DNA of 64,000 nt. Source: DATLNF01 sp963765815 (lineage in GTDB: Bacteria > Actinomycetota > Actinomycetes > BP-191). Numbering within the stretch: position 1 is the first letter of the stretch; every line of letters begins with the position of its first letter. Under the pieces are notes generated by a model, which saw only the letters and a list, made by a program, of their open reading frames with translations, did not search any database and was not told the DNA's origin. The DNA is taken from contig CAVXXT010000004.1 in the NCBI GenBank assembly GCA_963765815.1, positions 46,562 through 110,561 of the forward strand. Direction: 5' to 3'. Positions 21,791 to 32,362 of this stretch are shown piece by piece. Made by a program: the position numbers and the translations under genes.

Positions 21791-22195
21791 TTACGAAGTC
21801 GGCTGCTCCGGACCGGCCTTCTCGAGCGCGGCGCGGTCGACGTCGGTGAGCGGGCGCGACGAGCCGGTTGCGTAGTCGTAGCCGACGATGACGTTGCGCG
21901 CGCGGGCGACCAGCTGCCCGGCCTGCTCGATCGTCGACGCCAGCGTGAACGAGCTGCGCCCGACGTGGTCGACCCACATCGTCACGGTGACCGGTCCGGC
22001 GGGCACGGTGATCGGGCGCACGTAGTCGCACTCCGAGCGCGCCATGATCAGGCCGGCCTCGATCAGCTGCGGCAGCAGCGACGCGATGAAGTGCAGCCGC
22101 GCCTCCTCGAGGTAGGTGAGGAACACCGCGTTGTTGACGTGCCCCATTGCGTCGGTGTCGCGGAACCGCACAGGCACGTCGATCGTGAAGGCCAT
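21791..22195 (-). CDS. Acyl-CoA thioesterase, 4HBT hotdog fold
   Basis: 134 residues. The motif RDTDAMGHVNNAVFLTYLEEAR near residue 12 carries the catalytic Asp and the family signature of 4-hydroxybenzoyl-CoA thioesterase-like proteins. It hydrolyses an acyl-CoA of unknown chain. It is divergent from the haemoglobin gene, with a 50-base shared promoter region. Confidence 0.9.
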   Translation of the reverse strand: MAFTIDVPVRFRDTDAMGHVNNAVFLTYLEEARLHFIASLLPQLIEAGLIMARSECDYVRPITVPAGPVTVTMWVDHVGRSSFTLASTIEQAGQLVARARNVIVGYDYATGSSRPLTDVDRAALEKAGPEQPTS

Positions 22196-22245
22196 GGATC
22201 GAATCTAACCGAGGCGCAAACGCCTAGCCGGGGAAGAATGGCGAC

Positions 22246-22644
22246 ATGACCAGCGAGGAGCTGCCCGAGAGCGCCCTGTCGTTCTATGAGGCGGTGGGCG
22301 GCGAGGAGGCTTTCGACACTCTCGTCAGCCGGTTCTACGCCGGCGTCGCGGACGACCCGGTCCTGCGGCCGCTGTACCCCGACGAGGACCTGGCCGAGGC
22401 CGAGCACCGGCTGCGGATGTTCCTCGTGCAGTACTGGGGCGGTCCGACGACGTACGGCGACACGCGCGGCCACCCGCGGCTGCGGATGCGGCACGCGCCG
22501 TTCGCGATCGGACCGGCCGAGCGGGATGCGTGGCTGCGGCACATGCTCGCCGCACTGGACTCGCTCGAGCTCCCAGCGGAGCGGGACGCCGAGCTGCGCG
22601 ACTACCTCGTCAACGCCGCATTCGCGCTGACCAACCGCGCCTAG
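22246..22644 (+). CDS. glbO: Truncated haemoglobin, group II (GlbO type)
   Basis: 132 residues. Proximal haem ligand His83 is in RLRMRHAPF; the distal pocket has Tyr31 (B10), Tyr44 (CD1) and Trp96 (G8), the residue set of mycobacterial trHbO. These proteins bind oxygen tightly and have been linked to redox and respiratory functions. Its end overlaps the convergent EAL-domain gene by 4 bases. Confidence 0.94.
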   Translation: MTSEELPESALSFYEAVGGEEAFDTLVSRFYAGVADDPVLRPLYPDEDLAEAEHRLRMFLVQYWGGPTTYGDTRGHPRLRMRHAPFAIGPAERDAWLRHMLAALDSLELPAERDAELRDYLVNAAFALTNRA

Positions 22645-23412
22645 ACCGGCGGCAGCGGCGCCGGCAGGCCGAAGGACCGGCCGCGCGCGTAGGTCGCGCC
22701 GAGCTCCGCGGCCATCTCGCGAGCAGCCGTGGTGTCGACGCTCTCGGCCATGACCGGGGTCTTGGTGCGCGTCGCGTAGTCGAGCAGCGGGCCGAGCCCC
22801 GGCGACTGGCCGGCGCCGATCGCCCGGCCGGGCAGCGCGAGGTCCACCTTGATGATGTGCGGCCGGATCGCGTCGAGTGCGGCGATCGCGTCGGGCCGGT
22901 CGCAGATGTCGTCGAGCGCGATCGCCCAGCCGATCTGCCGGTTCTCGTCGAGGCTCTTCGCGAAGCCCCGGCGGGTCGTCGTACGCGCGCACCGGCACGT
23001 CGACGACGACCAGCAGCTCCCGTCGTGCCCGGCCGAACACGGCGGCGAGGCGCGGCGGGCAGCTGCTGCCGTAGGTCTCCGACTCGAACGTCACGTGCAC
23101 CCGCTGCGGCCGGATGACCCCCGCTTCGAGCGCCAGCTCGAACGCGCGGCAGCGGAACATCCAGTCCAGCCGCTCCAGATGGCCGGTCGCCTTCGCGGAC
23201 TCCAGCAGCCCGACCGGCGTCGCGACGCCGGTGCCCTCAGGGCCGTGGGCGATCGCCTTGTAGCCGACCCGCGTGCCGGTCGCCAGCTCGACGACGGGCT
23301 GGAAGTCCGCGGTGAGGCTCTGGTCCGCGACCAGCCGGTCGAGGATCGCGCGGTCGCGCTGCAGGCTCTCGAGGGAGCCGGCGATCCCCTCGCCCGGCGT
23401 TCCTGACGTCAT
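22641..23412 (-). CDS. EAL-domain protein with degenerate active site (one frameshift)
   Basis: Read from 23412, the first part matches EAL domains (ADFQPVVELATGTRVGYKA). The signature Glu-Ala-Leu is Lys-Ala-Ile here, so c-di-GMP hydrolysis is unlikely and a binding or scaffold role is more plausible. One extra base near 22975 shifts the frame; reading on restores IGWAIALDDI, PHIIKVDLALPG and TPVMAESVDT. Adjacent on the same strand to a PAS/receiver protein, which suggests a signalling pair. The frameshift may be a sequence error. Confidence 0.8.
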
Positions 23413-23424
23413 GCCCGGAGTGTC

Positions 23425-24879
23425 TCAGAGGCTCCGGTGGCCATCGTGCTCAGCGACACGGAGTGGGGCGGCTGCCACCTGCCGCGGCGCGGGGACGTCG
23501 ACGCCGATCGTCGTGTCGTCGTACGCGAGGAGCAGGCCGGTGAGGTAGGAGACGTTGCGCGCCAGCGTCGACCACAGCTCGGCCATCGTCGCGGACGGGA
23601 GCCGGTCACCCTGCTGGCGAATCGTGTCGACGAGTCCGGTGACGACGGTCAGCGGGGTGCGCAGCTCATCCATGAACGCCCGCGCGGCGTCGCCCATGAG
23701 TTCGGTCGACGCTGTGGTGGCGAACGTCGCCCCGGTCCAGGTCTCGGTCTGCTTGTCCGGGCAGAGGGTTCGCAGCAGCTCGAGGATCTCCTGGACCGGC
23801 ATGCCCTTCTCGACGTACGCCGCAGCGCCGAGCGCGAGGGCGCTCTCGCGCATCCTCGCGGCCGCGAAGCCGGACATGATGACGACCTTCGCGCCCGGTG
23901 CCGCCGCGCACACGAGCGGGAGCGACTCGAGTCCGTCCATGCCGGGCATCGCCAGGTCCAGCAAGACGATGTCGGGCTGCAGCTCGGTCGCCAGCACGAT
24001 CGCGTCCGTGCCGGTGCCGGCCTCGCCGACGATCTGCGCGCCGGACAGCTCGAGGTTGATGCGCATGATCGCCCGGATGTCGACGGCGTCGTCGACGAGC
24101 AGGACGCGCATCGGCGTCTGACCCGCGTGCCGAGGTCCGCGCCGTTCGGCGGTGAGGTCGCGCAGCACCTGCGGCGCCGGCCGCTCGCGCACCAGCTCGC
24201 CCGGGTCGAGCGCCTCGCCGGGTCCCACCCCGAGCAGGCTGGTGATCATGTCCCGCGCGGCGGCAAGAGTCTGCTCGGCCGCGTCGCGAGCGAGCCCGAC
24301 CGCGCCGGCCTCCAGGGAGTAGAGCGTCGACGTGATGCCCTGCAGCAAGTTGTCGTTCAGGTCGAGCGCCTGACGCCGGCGGATCTCGGCGTCGTGGATG
24401 CGCATCGCCGCGACGCGCACCTCCTCCTCCGCGCGCTTGCGATCAGTGACGTCCCAGCAGATGCCGCGCACCCGCAGCGGCGTACCCGACTCGTCGAAGA
24501 GCACCTCGCCATTCGTCGCGAGCACCCGCATGGTGCCGTCGGGGCGGAAGATCCGTTCCTCGGTCACGTAGGGCTTGCCGGTCTCGTAGGCGGTGCGGTG
24601 CGCCGCCATCACCTGCTCGCGGTCCTCCGGGTGGAGGAAGGCGAGGAACCGGTCGTACGACGCGTTGAACGACTGCGGCTCGGTGCCATAGATGCGGTAG
24701 AGCTCGTCGCTCCAGGTGTTGGTGTCGGTCGCGATCTCCCAGTCGTAGCTGCCCATGTGGGCCAGCGCCTGGGTCTCGTCGAGCCGTCGCCGACTCGCGT
24801 CGAGCTGCGCCTTCAGCCGCTCGATCTCAGCCGTCGGGTCGTCGTACCTGAGCGCAGTCGCGCCGTCGCTGTGAGCCAC
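23425..24879 (-). CDS. PAS and response-regulator receiver hybrid signalling protein
   Basis: 484 residues. A coiled-coil start is followed by a PAS domain with PAC motif (about 40-155, WSDELYRIYGTEP), a helix resembling a histidine-kinase dimerisation segment but with Asn (DLNDNLLQG) at the usual His position, a receiver domain (about 250-375; phospho-acceptor Asp in VLLDLAMPGMDG, Lys in YVEKGMP) and a second helical segment (MDELRTPLTVVTGLVDTIRQ) like HisKA without a catalytic ATPase. No ATP-binding domain follows. It probably passes signals by phosphorylation of the receiver; partner kinase unknown. Confidence 0.82.
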   Translation of the reverse strand: MAHSDGATALRYDDPTAEIERLKAQLDASRRRLDETQALAHMGSYDWEIATDTNTWSDELYRIYGTEPQSFNASYDRFLAFLHPEDREQVMAAHRTAYETGKPYVTEERIFRPDGTMRVLATNGEVLFDESGTPLRVRGICWDVTDRKRAEEEVRVAAMRIHDAEIRRRQALDLNDNLLQGITSTLYSLEAGAVGLARDAAEQTLAAARDMITSLLGVGPGEALDPGELVRERPAPQVLRDLTAERRGPRHAGQTPMRVLLVDDAVDIRAIMRINLELSGAQIVGEAGTGTDAIVLATELQPDIVLLDLAMPGMDGLESLPLVCAAAPGAKVVIMSGFAAARMRESALALGAAAYVEKGMPVQEILELLRTLCPDKQTETWTGATFATTASTELMGDAARAFMDELRTPLTVVTGLVDTIRQQGDRLPSATMAELWSTLARNVSYLTGLLLAYDDTTIGVDVPAPRQVAAAPLRVAEHDGHRSL

Positions 24880-24946
24880 GGCTCAGTCTCCGTACGACGC
24901 CATCGCTAGGGCAATGACCCGAAATGACCAGACCAGCTGCCGTCGC

Positions 24947-26632
<1,686 letters not shown>

Positions 26633-26748
26633 GCCCGTAGTGTGGCGGGACGCGGCGCCGACTCCCAAAACGGGCCGGCCTCCCGGGTTCCGGCACCGGC
26701 TGGTGGTGGAATGCACATGTCGTCCGTCCGCTGACCTGGAGGTCTCCC

Positions 26749-27174
26749 GTGGTGCCCCGCCGGCTCCTCGTCGTGCTCGCGCTGCTCGTGGTCGGCCTCC
26801 TCGGCATCGGAGTCACCGCCGCCGTGAAGCGCGCGGACGACGACGCGGGCCGCGTCGCGTCGCCGCAGGTGACCGAGAGCAGCGAGCCGGAACCGTCGTC
26901 CAGCGAGGAGCCGACCGACCTGCCCACGCCCGAGGAGTCTCCGTCGGCGCTGCCGGTGGAGACGCCGGCCCCGGTCGGCTCGCCGACCACAGGAGGATCC
27001 TCGTCCGGCTCGGGCTCGTCGTCCGGCTCGGGCTCGTCGTCCGGCGGCTCGAACCAGGCGCTCGGCCCGGGCGCTCCGTCGACGCCGGAGACCGGCCCGA
27101 TCGGCGCGGTGTTCATCGTCGGCGCGTTCAGCGTGATGTGCGCGACCTTCGTGCACCGCCGCTACTTCCGCTGA
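26749..27174 (+). CDS. Secreted or membrane-tethered Ser/Gly/Pro-rich hypothetical protein
   Basis: 141 residues from a GTG at 26749 (about 8 bases after GGAGG). An N-terminal hydrophobic helix (LLVVLALLVVGLLGIGV) is followed by a low-complexity segment of Ser, Pro, Glu and Gly, and a second hydrophobic segment (GAVFIVGAFSVMC) before the end RRYFR. This looks like an extracellular loop held by two helices. No domain recognised. A short Gly/Ser tandem repeat lies inside it. tRNA-Arg follows 31 bases later. Confidence 0.7.
   Translation: MVPRRLLVVLALLVVGLLGIGVTAAVKRADDDAGRVASPQVTESSEPEPSSSEEPTDLPTPEESPSALPVETPAPVGSPTTGGSSSGSGSSSGSGSSSGGSNQALGPGAPSTPETGPIGAVFIVGAFSVMCATFVHRRYFR
27001..27051 (+). 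repeat. 18-bp tandem repeat coding for Ser-Gly
   Basis: Two perfect copies of an 18-base unit (TCGTCCGGCTCGGGCTCG) and a partial third copy encode the SSGSGS stretch of the 26749-27174 gene. Such repeats change in copy number easily and would alter linker length without breaking the frame. Confidence 0.9.
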
Positions 27175-27205
27175 TCCGGCGCCTCTCCCGGCACAATGGC
27201 GGCGA

Positions 27206-27279
27206 GCGCCCGTAGCTCAGCCGGATAGAGCAAGTGCCTTCTAAGCACGAGGTCGCAGGTTCGAGTCCTGCCGGGCGCG
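27206..27279 (+). tRNA. tRNA-Arg (TCT anticodon)
   Basis: Acceptor GCGCCCG pairs with CGGGCGC; D arm GCTCAGCCGGATAGAGC; anticodon stem GTGC/GCAC around CTTCTAA, anticodon TCT; T arm CAGGTTCGAGTCCTG. Discriminator G, CCA not encoded. The 3' end of the phosphotransferase gene reads antisense into it. Confidence 0.94.
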
Positions 27280-28254
27280 CATCACGGCTGCGCCCCACCA
27301 GGCCAGCTCGGCGGGCTGGCCGCCCTTCGACCAGCCGAGGGTGAGGAACGCGCCGAGCAGGGCGAGCGGCAGATGCCGGTCCCACCACTCCCCGGTCGGC
27401 ACCCCGAGGCTCTCCAGGACGGACCGGTAGCGGGATACGGCGTCGTCCTTGGTCTCGGGCAGCCGGTCAGCGTTGACGGCGAGGTACCACGCCAGGTCGA
27501 CGAGCCCGGGACCGACGGTCGGCCGGTCCCAGTCGAGCAGCACCACGCGTCCGTCCCGATGGCGGCCGAGGTTGCCCATCTTCCAGTCGCCGTGCAGAAA
27601 CGTCGTCGGTCCCTCGAGCAGCGCATCCGCAAGGGGCTGCGGATCGTCCAGAAGTGGCGCGACCGCGGCGTGCAGATCAGGCGCCTCGTCGCTCACCCGC
27701 TGCCAGCCGGGCTCGATCATCCGCTGGACGTCGCCGGCGGTGCCGGTGCCGACCTGCCGGCGCGCCTCGACCGGCGACAGCATCCGGTAGGTCTGGACCA
27801 GCGGCATGTACGTCGTCTCCGGCGGTGCACCCGCGAAGCGCGCGTGCAGCTGCGCCATCGCGTCGAGGAACGCCGCGTGCGTGTCGAGGTCGACAGGCGC
27901 GTCCTCGGCGATGAGCGAGTCGGTGACGTCGCGCATCAGCAGGGCACACGGGTACGGCGCGTCACCGGCGCCCAGCCGGGCCGCGCCGACGACGGTGTGG
28001 TCGATGCAGTCGGGCACTGCGCCGTACCCGCCGCTCTCGAACAGCCCGACCGCGCGACCGGTGCGGTCGTCGCTGGCGATGGCCAGCCAGTCCGAGCTCC
28101 CGTCGACGACCTTCACGATGTACGGCGCACCGTCGATGACAACTCGCTCGAACGACGCCGACGACTTGGAGTCGGCGGTCTTCAGCGGCTCGCGCGAGGT
28201 CGCGCCGACGAGCAGCTCGTCGAGGGTGCGCGCGACGACCCGGCCTTGGCTCAT
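27241..28254 (-). CDS. Aminoglycoside phosphotransferase (APH) family kinase
   Basis: 337 residues. Brenner motif LHGDWKMGNLG with catalytic Asp and Asn, then LLDWDRPTVG with the metal-binding Asp, and a nucleotide-loop region around APYIVKVVDG. The family phosphorylates antibiotics, sugars or choline; substrate unknown. The last 13 codons read antisense through tRNA-Arg before reaching a stop, so the real family C-terminus (near WWGAAVMR) is followed by a tRNA-derived tail. 3 bases overlap the upstream gene. Confidence 0.88.
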   Translation of the reverse strand: MSQGRVVARTLDELLVGATSREPLKTADSKSSASFERVVIDGAPYIVKVVDGSSDWLAIASDDRTGRAVGLFESGGYGAVPDCIDHTVVGAARLGAGDAPYPCALLMRDVTDSLIAEDAPVDLDTHAAFLDAMAQLHARFAGAPPETTYMPLVQTYRMLSPVEARRQVGTGTAGDVQRMIEPGWQRVSDEAPDLHAAVAPLLDDPQPLADALLEGPTTFLHGDWKMGNLGRHRDGRVVLLDWDRPTVGPGLVDLAWYLAVNADRLPETKDDAVSRYRSVLESLGVPTGEWWDRHLPLALLGAFLTLGWSKGGQPAELAWWGAAVMRARQDSNLRPRA

Positions 28255-29187
28255 CCCCGGTGGCGGGACCGGCGCGCGGCTGCGGTGACGGTCGGGTTGG
28301 CCCGTCCGCTGTCGTAGACGAGGAGGCCGATCGCGTCGAAGACGATGTGCGCGCGCTGGCTGGTGTAGATCGTGAAGACGTCGGCGGCGAGGCCGACGAG
28401 CGCGAAGTTGGCGATCGTCTGCGCGCGGTTGTAGTTGAGGCTCGACGTGAGCGGGCTCGGCTTCACGTCGGGATAGGTCGCGAGGAAGCCGCTGCCTTCC
28501 GGCTCGGTGACGGTGAGATTGCCCAGCACCGCGACGCCGTCGATCACGAGATCCGACAGGTCGACGTCGAGCTCGGAACCCGCGTCGCGCTTGCCGGCGC
28601 TCGGCGCGCCGAGTCCGGTCCGGGTGTCGAGGACACGTCGCGGCGAGGCGAGCATCTCGACGAAGCTCGCGTACGCCGACGTGTAGACGTTGCCCCAGAG
28701 GACGTCCGTGTCGCCGGACGCGACGCCGGTGTGCGCGAAGTTGAGGAAGAAGTCGTCGCTGACCGCGAGGTCACCGCGGTCGCCCACCTGCGCGCTGACC
28801 GGGTTGCCCGCGCTCGAGCTGGTCAGCCGCAGCACCGGCTGCGCGACGCCCCTGGGCGGCGCCGGCCTCAGTGTTGGCGACCTCGAGCACGGGCTTGCCG
28901 AGGTTGCTCGCCGTGAGCTTGGTGACGTCGCCGTTGTTGGCCGACGTGGTCGCTCCGGCGTTCACCGGGTTGCCGGTCGCCGCGGCGGCGGGCTCGGCGA
29001 GGAGCAGCGGCGCGGCCGCGAGGCCGGCGATCGCGAAGCCGCTCCGGCGCAGCATCGCGCGGCGGTCGATCGTCGTACCGGAATCGGGGCCGTGGGCGTC
29101 GGGCCGGCGCGTGTTCGCGGCGTCGAGTCGGGCAGTGAGCGCAGCGACCTGGGCCTCCAGCGCGGCGATGCGGTCGGCGTCGGCCAT
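28251..29187 (-). CDS. Secreted hypothetical protein with Tat-like signal (one frameshift)
   Basis: ATG 29187 is preceded by GAGGAG. A short coiled-coil (IAALEAQVAALTARLDAAN) precedes a twin-arginine signal (DRRAMLRRSGFAIAGLAAAP). One extra base near 28858 shifts the frame; after it the protein continues with LRLTSSSAGNPVSAQVGDRG and ends with a domain containing PRRVLDTRTGLGAP and AHIVFDAIGLLVYD, which resembles cell-surface repeats seen in actinobacterial exported proteins. Length about 311 residues after correction. Function unknown. Confidence 0.7.
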
Positions 29188-29282
29188 GGGCACTCCTCGA
29201 ATGATGGAGAACTGGACCGATGACGCTATCGGGTCACGCCTGACGTCACCCGGGCCGGCGCCGCAACACTAGGCTGGCCGTC

Positions 29283-29876
29283 ATGCAGGATCGACTGGTC
29301 TGGATCGACCTCGAGATGACCGGGCTGGACCCGGACAACGACGTGATCCTCGAGATCGCGGCGCTGGTGACCGACGGGGAGCTCGAGGCGGTCGGTGAGG
29401 GCATCGACCTCGTCGTCAGTCAGCCGCCGGAGAAGCTCGAGACGATGGTCCCCATCGTCGTCGAGATGCACTCGGTGTCGGGCCTGACCGAGGCGGTGAA
29501 GGCGTCCACGCTTTCGCTGGCCGACGCCGAGCAGCAGGTGCTGGCCTGGCTCAAGGCGCTGGTTCCGGAGCCGAACCGCGCGCCGCTGTGCGGCAACTCG
29601 ATCGCGACCGACCGCGGCTTCCTGGCCAAGCACATGCCCGAGCTCGACGCCTGGATGCACTACCGGATGATCGACGTCTCTTCCGTGAAGGAGCTGGCCC
29701 GGCGCTGGTACCCCTCGGCGTACGGCGGCGCGCCGGTGAAGGCCGGCGGCCACCGGGCGCTCGCCGACATCAAGGAGTCGGTCGAGGAGCTGCGCTACTA
29801 CCGCTCGGCGATCTTCGTGCCCAAGCCGGAGAAGAAGTCGGCTGCACCCGTTGCGGAGTCCCCGGCAACGAGTTAG
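29283..29876 (+). CDS. orn: Oligoribonuclease
   Basis: 197 residues. The DEDDh exonuclease motifs are present: WIDLEMTGLD (Asp, Glu), CGNSIATDRGFL (Asp) and HRALADIKESVEELRYYR (His, Asp). It degrades 2-5 nt RNAs and linear diguanylate pGpG, which ties it to c-di-GMP turnover. Start ATG 29283 is 10 bases from the family core. The tail (PEKKSAAP) is variable. The adjacent gene is tRNA-His. Confidence 0.96.
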   Translation: MQDRLVWIDLEMTGLDPDNDVILEIAALVTDGELEAVGEGIDLVVSQPPEKLETMVPIVVEMHSVSGLTEAVKASTLSLADAEQQVLAWLKALVPEPNRAPLCGNSIATDRGFLAKHMPELDAWMHYRMIDVSSVKELARRWYPSAYGGAPVKAGGHRALADIKESVEELRYYRSAIFVPKPEKKSAAPVAESPATS

Positions 29877-29924
29877 CGACCGTCGGGGCGCGCCATTACA
29901 CTTCGGCCTGCGCCTCGGCGCGAT

Positions 29925-29998
29925 GGTGGGTGTAGCTCAGCTGGTAGAGCACCGGGTTGTGATCCCGGTTGTCGCGGGTTCGAGCCCCGTCACTCACC
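29925..29998 (+). tRNA. tRNA-His (GTG anticodon) with encoded CCA
   Basis: Extra G at -1 pairs with C73, as in all tRNA-His. Acceptor GTGGGTG with CACTCAC (one G-T pair), anticodon loop TTGTGAT, T arm CGGGTTCGAGCCCCG. CCA is encoded at 29999-30001. The integrase gene 250 bases downstream makes it a likely attachment site. Confidence 0.94.
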
Positions 29999-30070
29999 CC
30001 AAGATAACCGCAGGTCAGCAGCATGATCGCTGATCTTGCAACGCTCCTGGGATGCCCCGAGACCAAGATC

Positions 30071-30120
30071 ATGGGGCAGATATGGGGCAGATTTCCCGGC
30101 ACGTGGGGCGACGTGGGGCA
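30071..30120. repeat. Two pairs of TGGGGC-type direct repeats, possible integrase arm sites
   Basis: ATGGGGCAGAT occurs at 30071 and 30082, and ACGTGGGGC at 30101 and 30111. They lie between tRNA-His and the integrase start, where arm-type binding sites of tyrosine integrases are expected. Their spacing of 10-11 bases equals one helical turn. Confidence 0.5.
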
Positions 30121-30248
30121 ACCGCACGCCACCTCCCGGACCTAGCAAGCACGGCCCGGCACGGCGCCGTCTCCGCGGTCGCCGAGCCGCAACATCGCGG
30201 TTCTACCGTCCCGGCCGTGGCTCCCCTCCTGGTCGTCGGCGGTGCCCG

Positions 30249-31307
30249 ATGAGCTGGATCGAGACCCTCCCGTCGGGCCGCTATCGCGCCGTCTACCGTG
30301 ACCCGGACGGAACCCGGCACTCGCAGACCTTCGCGCGGAAGGCGGACGCGAAGACCTTCGTCGCCAACGCGGTCAGCGACCTCGTCCGCGGCGAGTGGCG
30401 TGACCCGCGCGGCGGCGCGATGCCGTTCCGGGACTGGGCGGAGAAGTGGCTCGACGCCCGGGTCGTGCGCCGGTCGACCGACTACAACGACCGCGGCCGC
30501 TACCGCACTCACCTGCTGCCGGCGTTCGGCGACGCGCAGCTGAAGGACCTGACGCCGCTGCGGATCAAGACCTTCGTCGCCGAGCTCTCCGCGCGTCGCA
30601 AGCCGGCCACGGTTCGCAACGTGCACGCGCTGCTGTCGACGATGCTCTCCGACGCGGTCGCCGAGGGGCTGCTGCTGACCAACCCGTGCCAGTTCAGCCG
30701 GCTGCCGCGGATCGCCCGGTACGACGCGGTGTTCCTCTCCCCCGCCGAGGTGGAGCGGCTGGTCGAGGCGATCGACCCCGCGTATCGGGACTTCGTCATC
30801 ACCGCGGTCGGCACCGGGATGCGCTGGGGCGAGCTCGCCGGGCTGAAGTGGCCGCGCGTCGACTTGCTCCGGCGTCGGCTCGAGGTGGCCGAGACCCTGG
30901 TCGACGTCGGCGGCCGCGTCTCGTTCGGGGAGCCGAAGACCGCCGGATCGCGGCGTTACATCTCGCTGCCTCGACCCGTCATCGATGCGCTGGACCGTCA
31001 GCTCGCGAATTCGACGAGCGAGATCGTCTTCGGCTCATCGGAGGGCGCGCCGCTGCGCCGGCGGAACTTCTATGAGCGCGTCTGGCTGAAGGCCGTGGCG
31101 CGTGCAGGTCTCGACCCGGCGCCGCGGTTCCACGACCTCCGGCACACCCATGTGGCACTGCTGATCTCGGCCGGCGTTCCCATCAAGGCGATCCAGGAGC
31201 GCCTCGGCCACAGCTCGATCGTCATGACGATGGACCGCTACGGCCACCTGCTGGAGGACGTCGACGAGGCGCTGCTCGACGCCCTCGACGAACGGCTTCC
31301 GGGCTAG
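30249..31307 (+). CDS. Tyrosine integrase of the tRNA-His island
   Basis: 352 residues from the ATG at 30249. An AP2-like arm-binding start (LPSGRYRAVYRDPDG) is followed by the SAM-like core-binding domain and the catalytic domain: Arg192 (GMRWGEL), His295 and Arg298 (HDLRHTH), His321 (LGHSS) and Tyr331 (MDRYGHLL). All active residues are present. It integrates or excises mobile DNA by site-specific recombination, here most likely into the 3' end of tRNA-His. The far attachment site is not visible, possibly because of a break near 36,580. Confidence 0.93.
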   Translation: MSWIETLPSGRYRAVYRDPDGTRHSQTFARKADAKTFVANAVSDLVRGEWRDPRGGAMPFRDWAEKWLDARVVRRSTDYNDRGRYRTHLLPAFGDAQLKDLTPLRIKTFVAELSARRKPATVRNVHALLSTMLSDAVAEGLLLTNPCQFSRLPRIARYDAVFLSPAEVERLVEAIDPAYRDFVITAVGTGMRWGELAGLKWPRVDLLRRRLEVAETLVDVGGRVSFGEPKTAGSRRYISLPRPVIDALDRQLANSTSEIVFGSSEGAPLRRRNFYERVWLKAVARAGLDPAPRFHDLRHTHVALLISAGVPIKAIQERLGHSSIVMTMDRYGHLLEDVDEALLDALDERLPG

Positions 31308-31587
31308 TGGAGGGTCCCGCGTCGTCGAACGATGCCCGCCACCGGATCTGCCAACGGGGTAACGCGCCATGCAGATGGGGGTCGCAACGATTACCAGTAC
31401 CAGGACTACACCGGCCGGGAGTCCCATGAGCTGCGTGCATTTGTGCAGCCTCGCGGGGCCGGGTCCGTGTCGCTCGCAGCGCGATCGCGCCCGCACCGGG
31501 TCGGCGAACGAGCTGTGTTGCTACTTCGTGAAGATCGCGCCTCCGTCGCGGCCACTACAGCCCTAACGCGCCGACCTCGTAGAGGAG

Positions 31588-31830
31588 CTATTCGTACCGG
31601 GCTGCGGCCTGGAGGGCGTGCCCGAAGATGACCCAACCGTCCGTCGGCGGCTCCTCGCCGCGATTGGTCCACGCGTTCTCGTAGGACTCCAGCCAGGCCG
31701 CCATCGCCTCTAGGTACTGGGGGATGGTCCAGTTCTCCCAGTCGTCTGGCGGGGTCGGGGCGTGGTGGGGTCCCTTCCACTCGGACAGTAGAGCGTTGAT
31801 GGTCCCCAGCACCTCGGCGCGATCAGACAT
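31588..31830 (-). CDS. Small hypothetical protein, DUF7660-like
   Basis: 80 residues. The Trp-rich pattern DDWENWTIPQYLEAMAAWLESYENAW with a C-terminal ALQAAARYE resembles small proteins often found in toxin-immunity or island contexts (DUF7660-like). The 280 bases between the integrase stop and this gene hold no gene that I can see. Function unknown. Confidence 0.65.
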   Translation of the reverse strand: MSDRAEVLGTINALLSEWKGPHHAPTPPDDWENWTIPQYLEAMAAWLESYENAWTNRGEEPPTDGWVIFGHALQAAARYE

Positions 31831-31886
31831 AGCCGCAGGCTAACGTCGGCAATCGCGTCAGGCGGCGGGCTGTCAGCGCAGCCCGT

Positions 31887-32252
31887 TCAGTCCAAGGCGA
31901 AGAGGGCGAAGCCTTCACGATCCTTGTAGCGACGTTCCAGCCCGTCGTTTGGATAGAGACGGTAGAACTCAGGCCACTTCTCCTGCTGTAGCTGCACGCG
32001 CTGGTCAGGAGGAAGGTGCTCGCAGTAGCGAGTGCCCACTAGGCGCTCGAAGTCCGCGTGCTCCCGGTGTTCTCGGACGAGTTCTTCTGCCGAAAGCTCG
32101 ATGAGGACGTAGCGTCGAGGCGTTTGGTCAACCCAGTCCTCGGTGTCGACGCGGAAGTAGTACTCGGAACCATCGAAGGTGGCCAAGCCTTCCAGAGGAC
32201 CGTCGTACCAATCGTTGTGCCAGAGCATCTGCACTCCAGCCACCGTCCGCAC
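31887..32252 (-). CDS. Hypothetical protein, immunity-like
   Basis: 121 residues from a GTG at 32252 (GAGAGG 9 bases upstream). It begins VRTVAGVQMLWHNDWYDGPL and has many aromatic residues (DGSEYYFRVDTEDWVD). It is acidic and soluble. Similar short acidic proteins are found in island regions as immunity proteins, but no partner toxin is seen. The frame is open further upstream into the GC-rich hairpin array, which I exclude because that stretch looks non-coding. Confidence 0.6.
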   Translation of the reverse strand: MRTVAGVQMLWHNDWYDGPLEGLATFDGSEYYFRVDTEDWVDQTPRRYVLIELSAEELVREHREHADFERLVGTRYCEHLPPDQRVQLQQEKWPEFYRLYPNDGLERRYKDREGFALFALD

Positions 32253-32362
32253 CAGCCAACCCTCTCGAAGGGATACACCGCGCGCAAGCGCTAGTGCAGT
32301 GAGATGGACGAAGGGTGGACACGGCACCGCAGAGGCGGGCGCCGCGCGTCGCGCGCTGCCGA

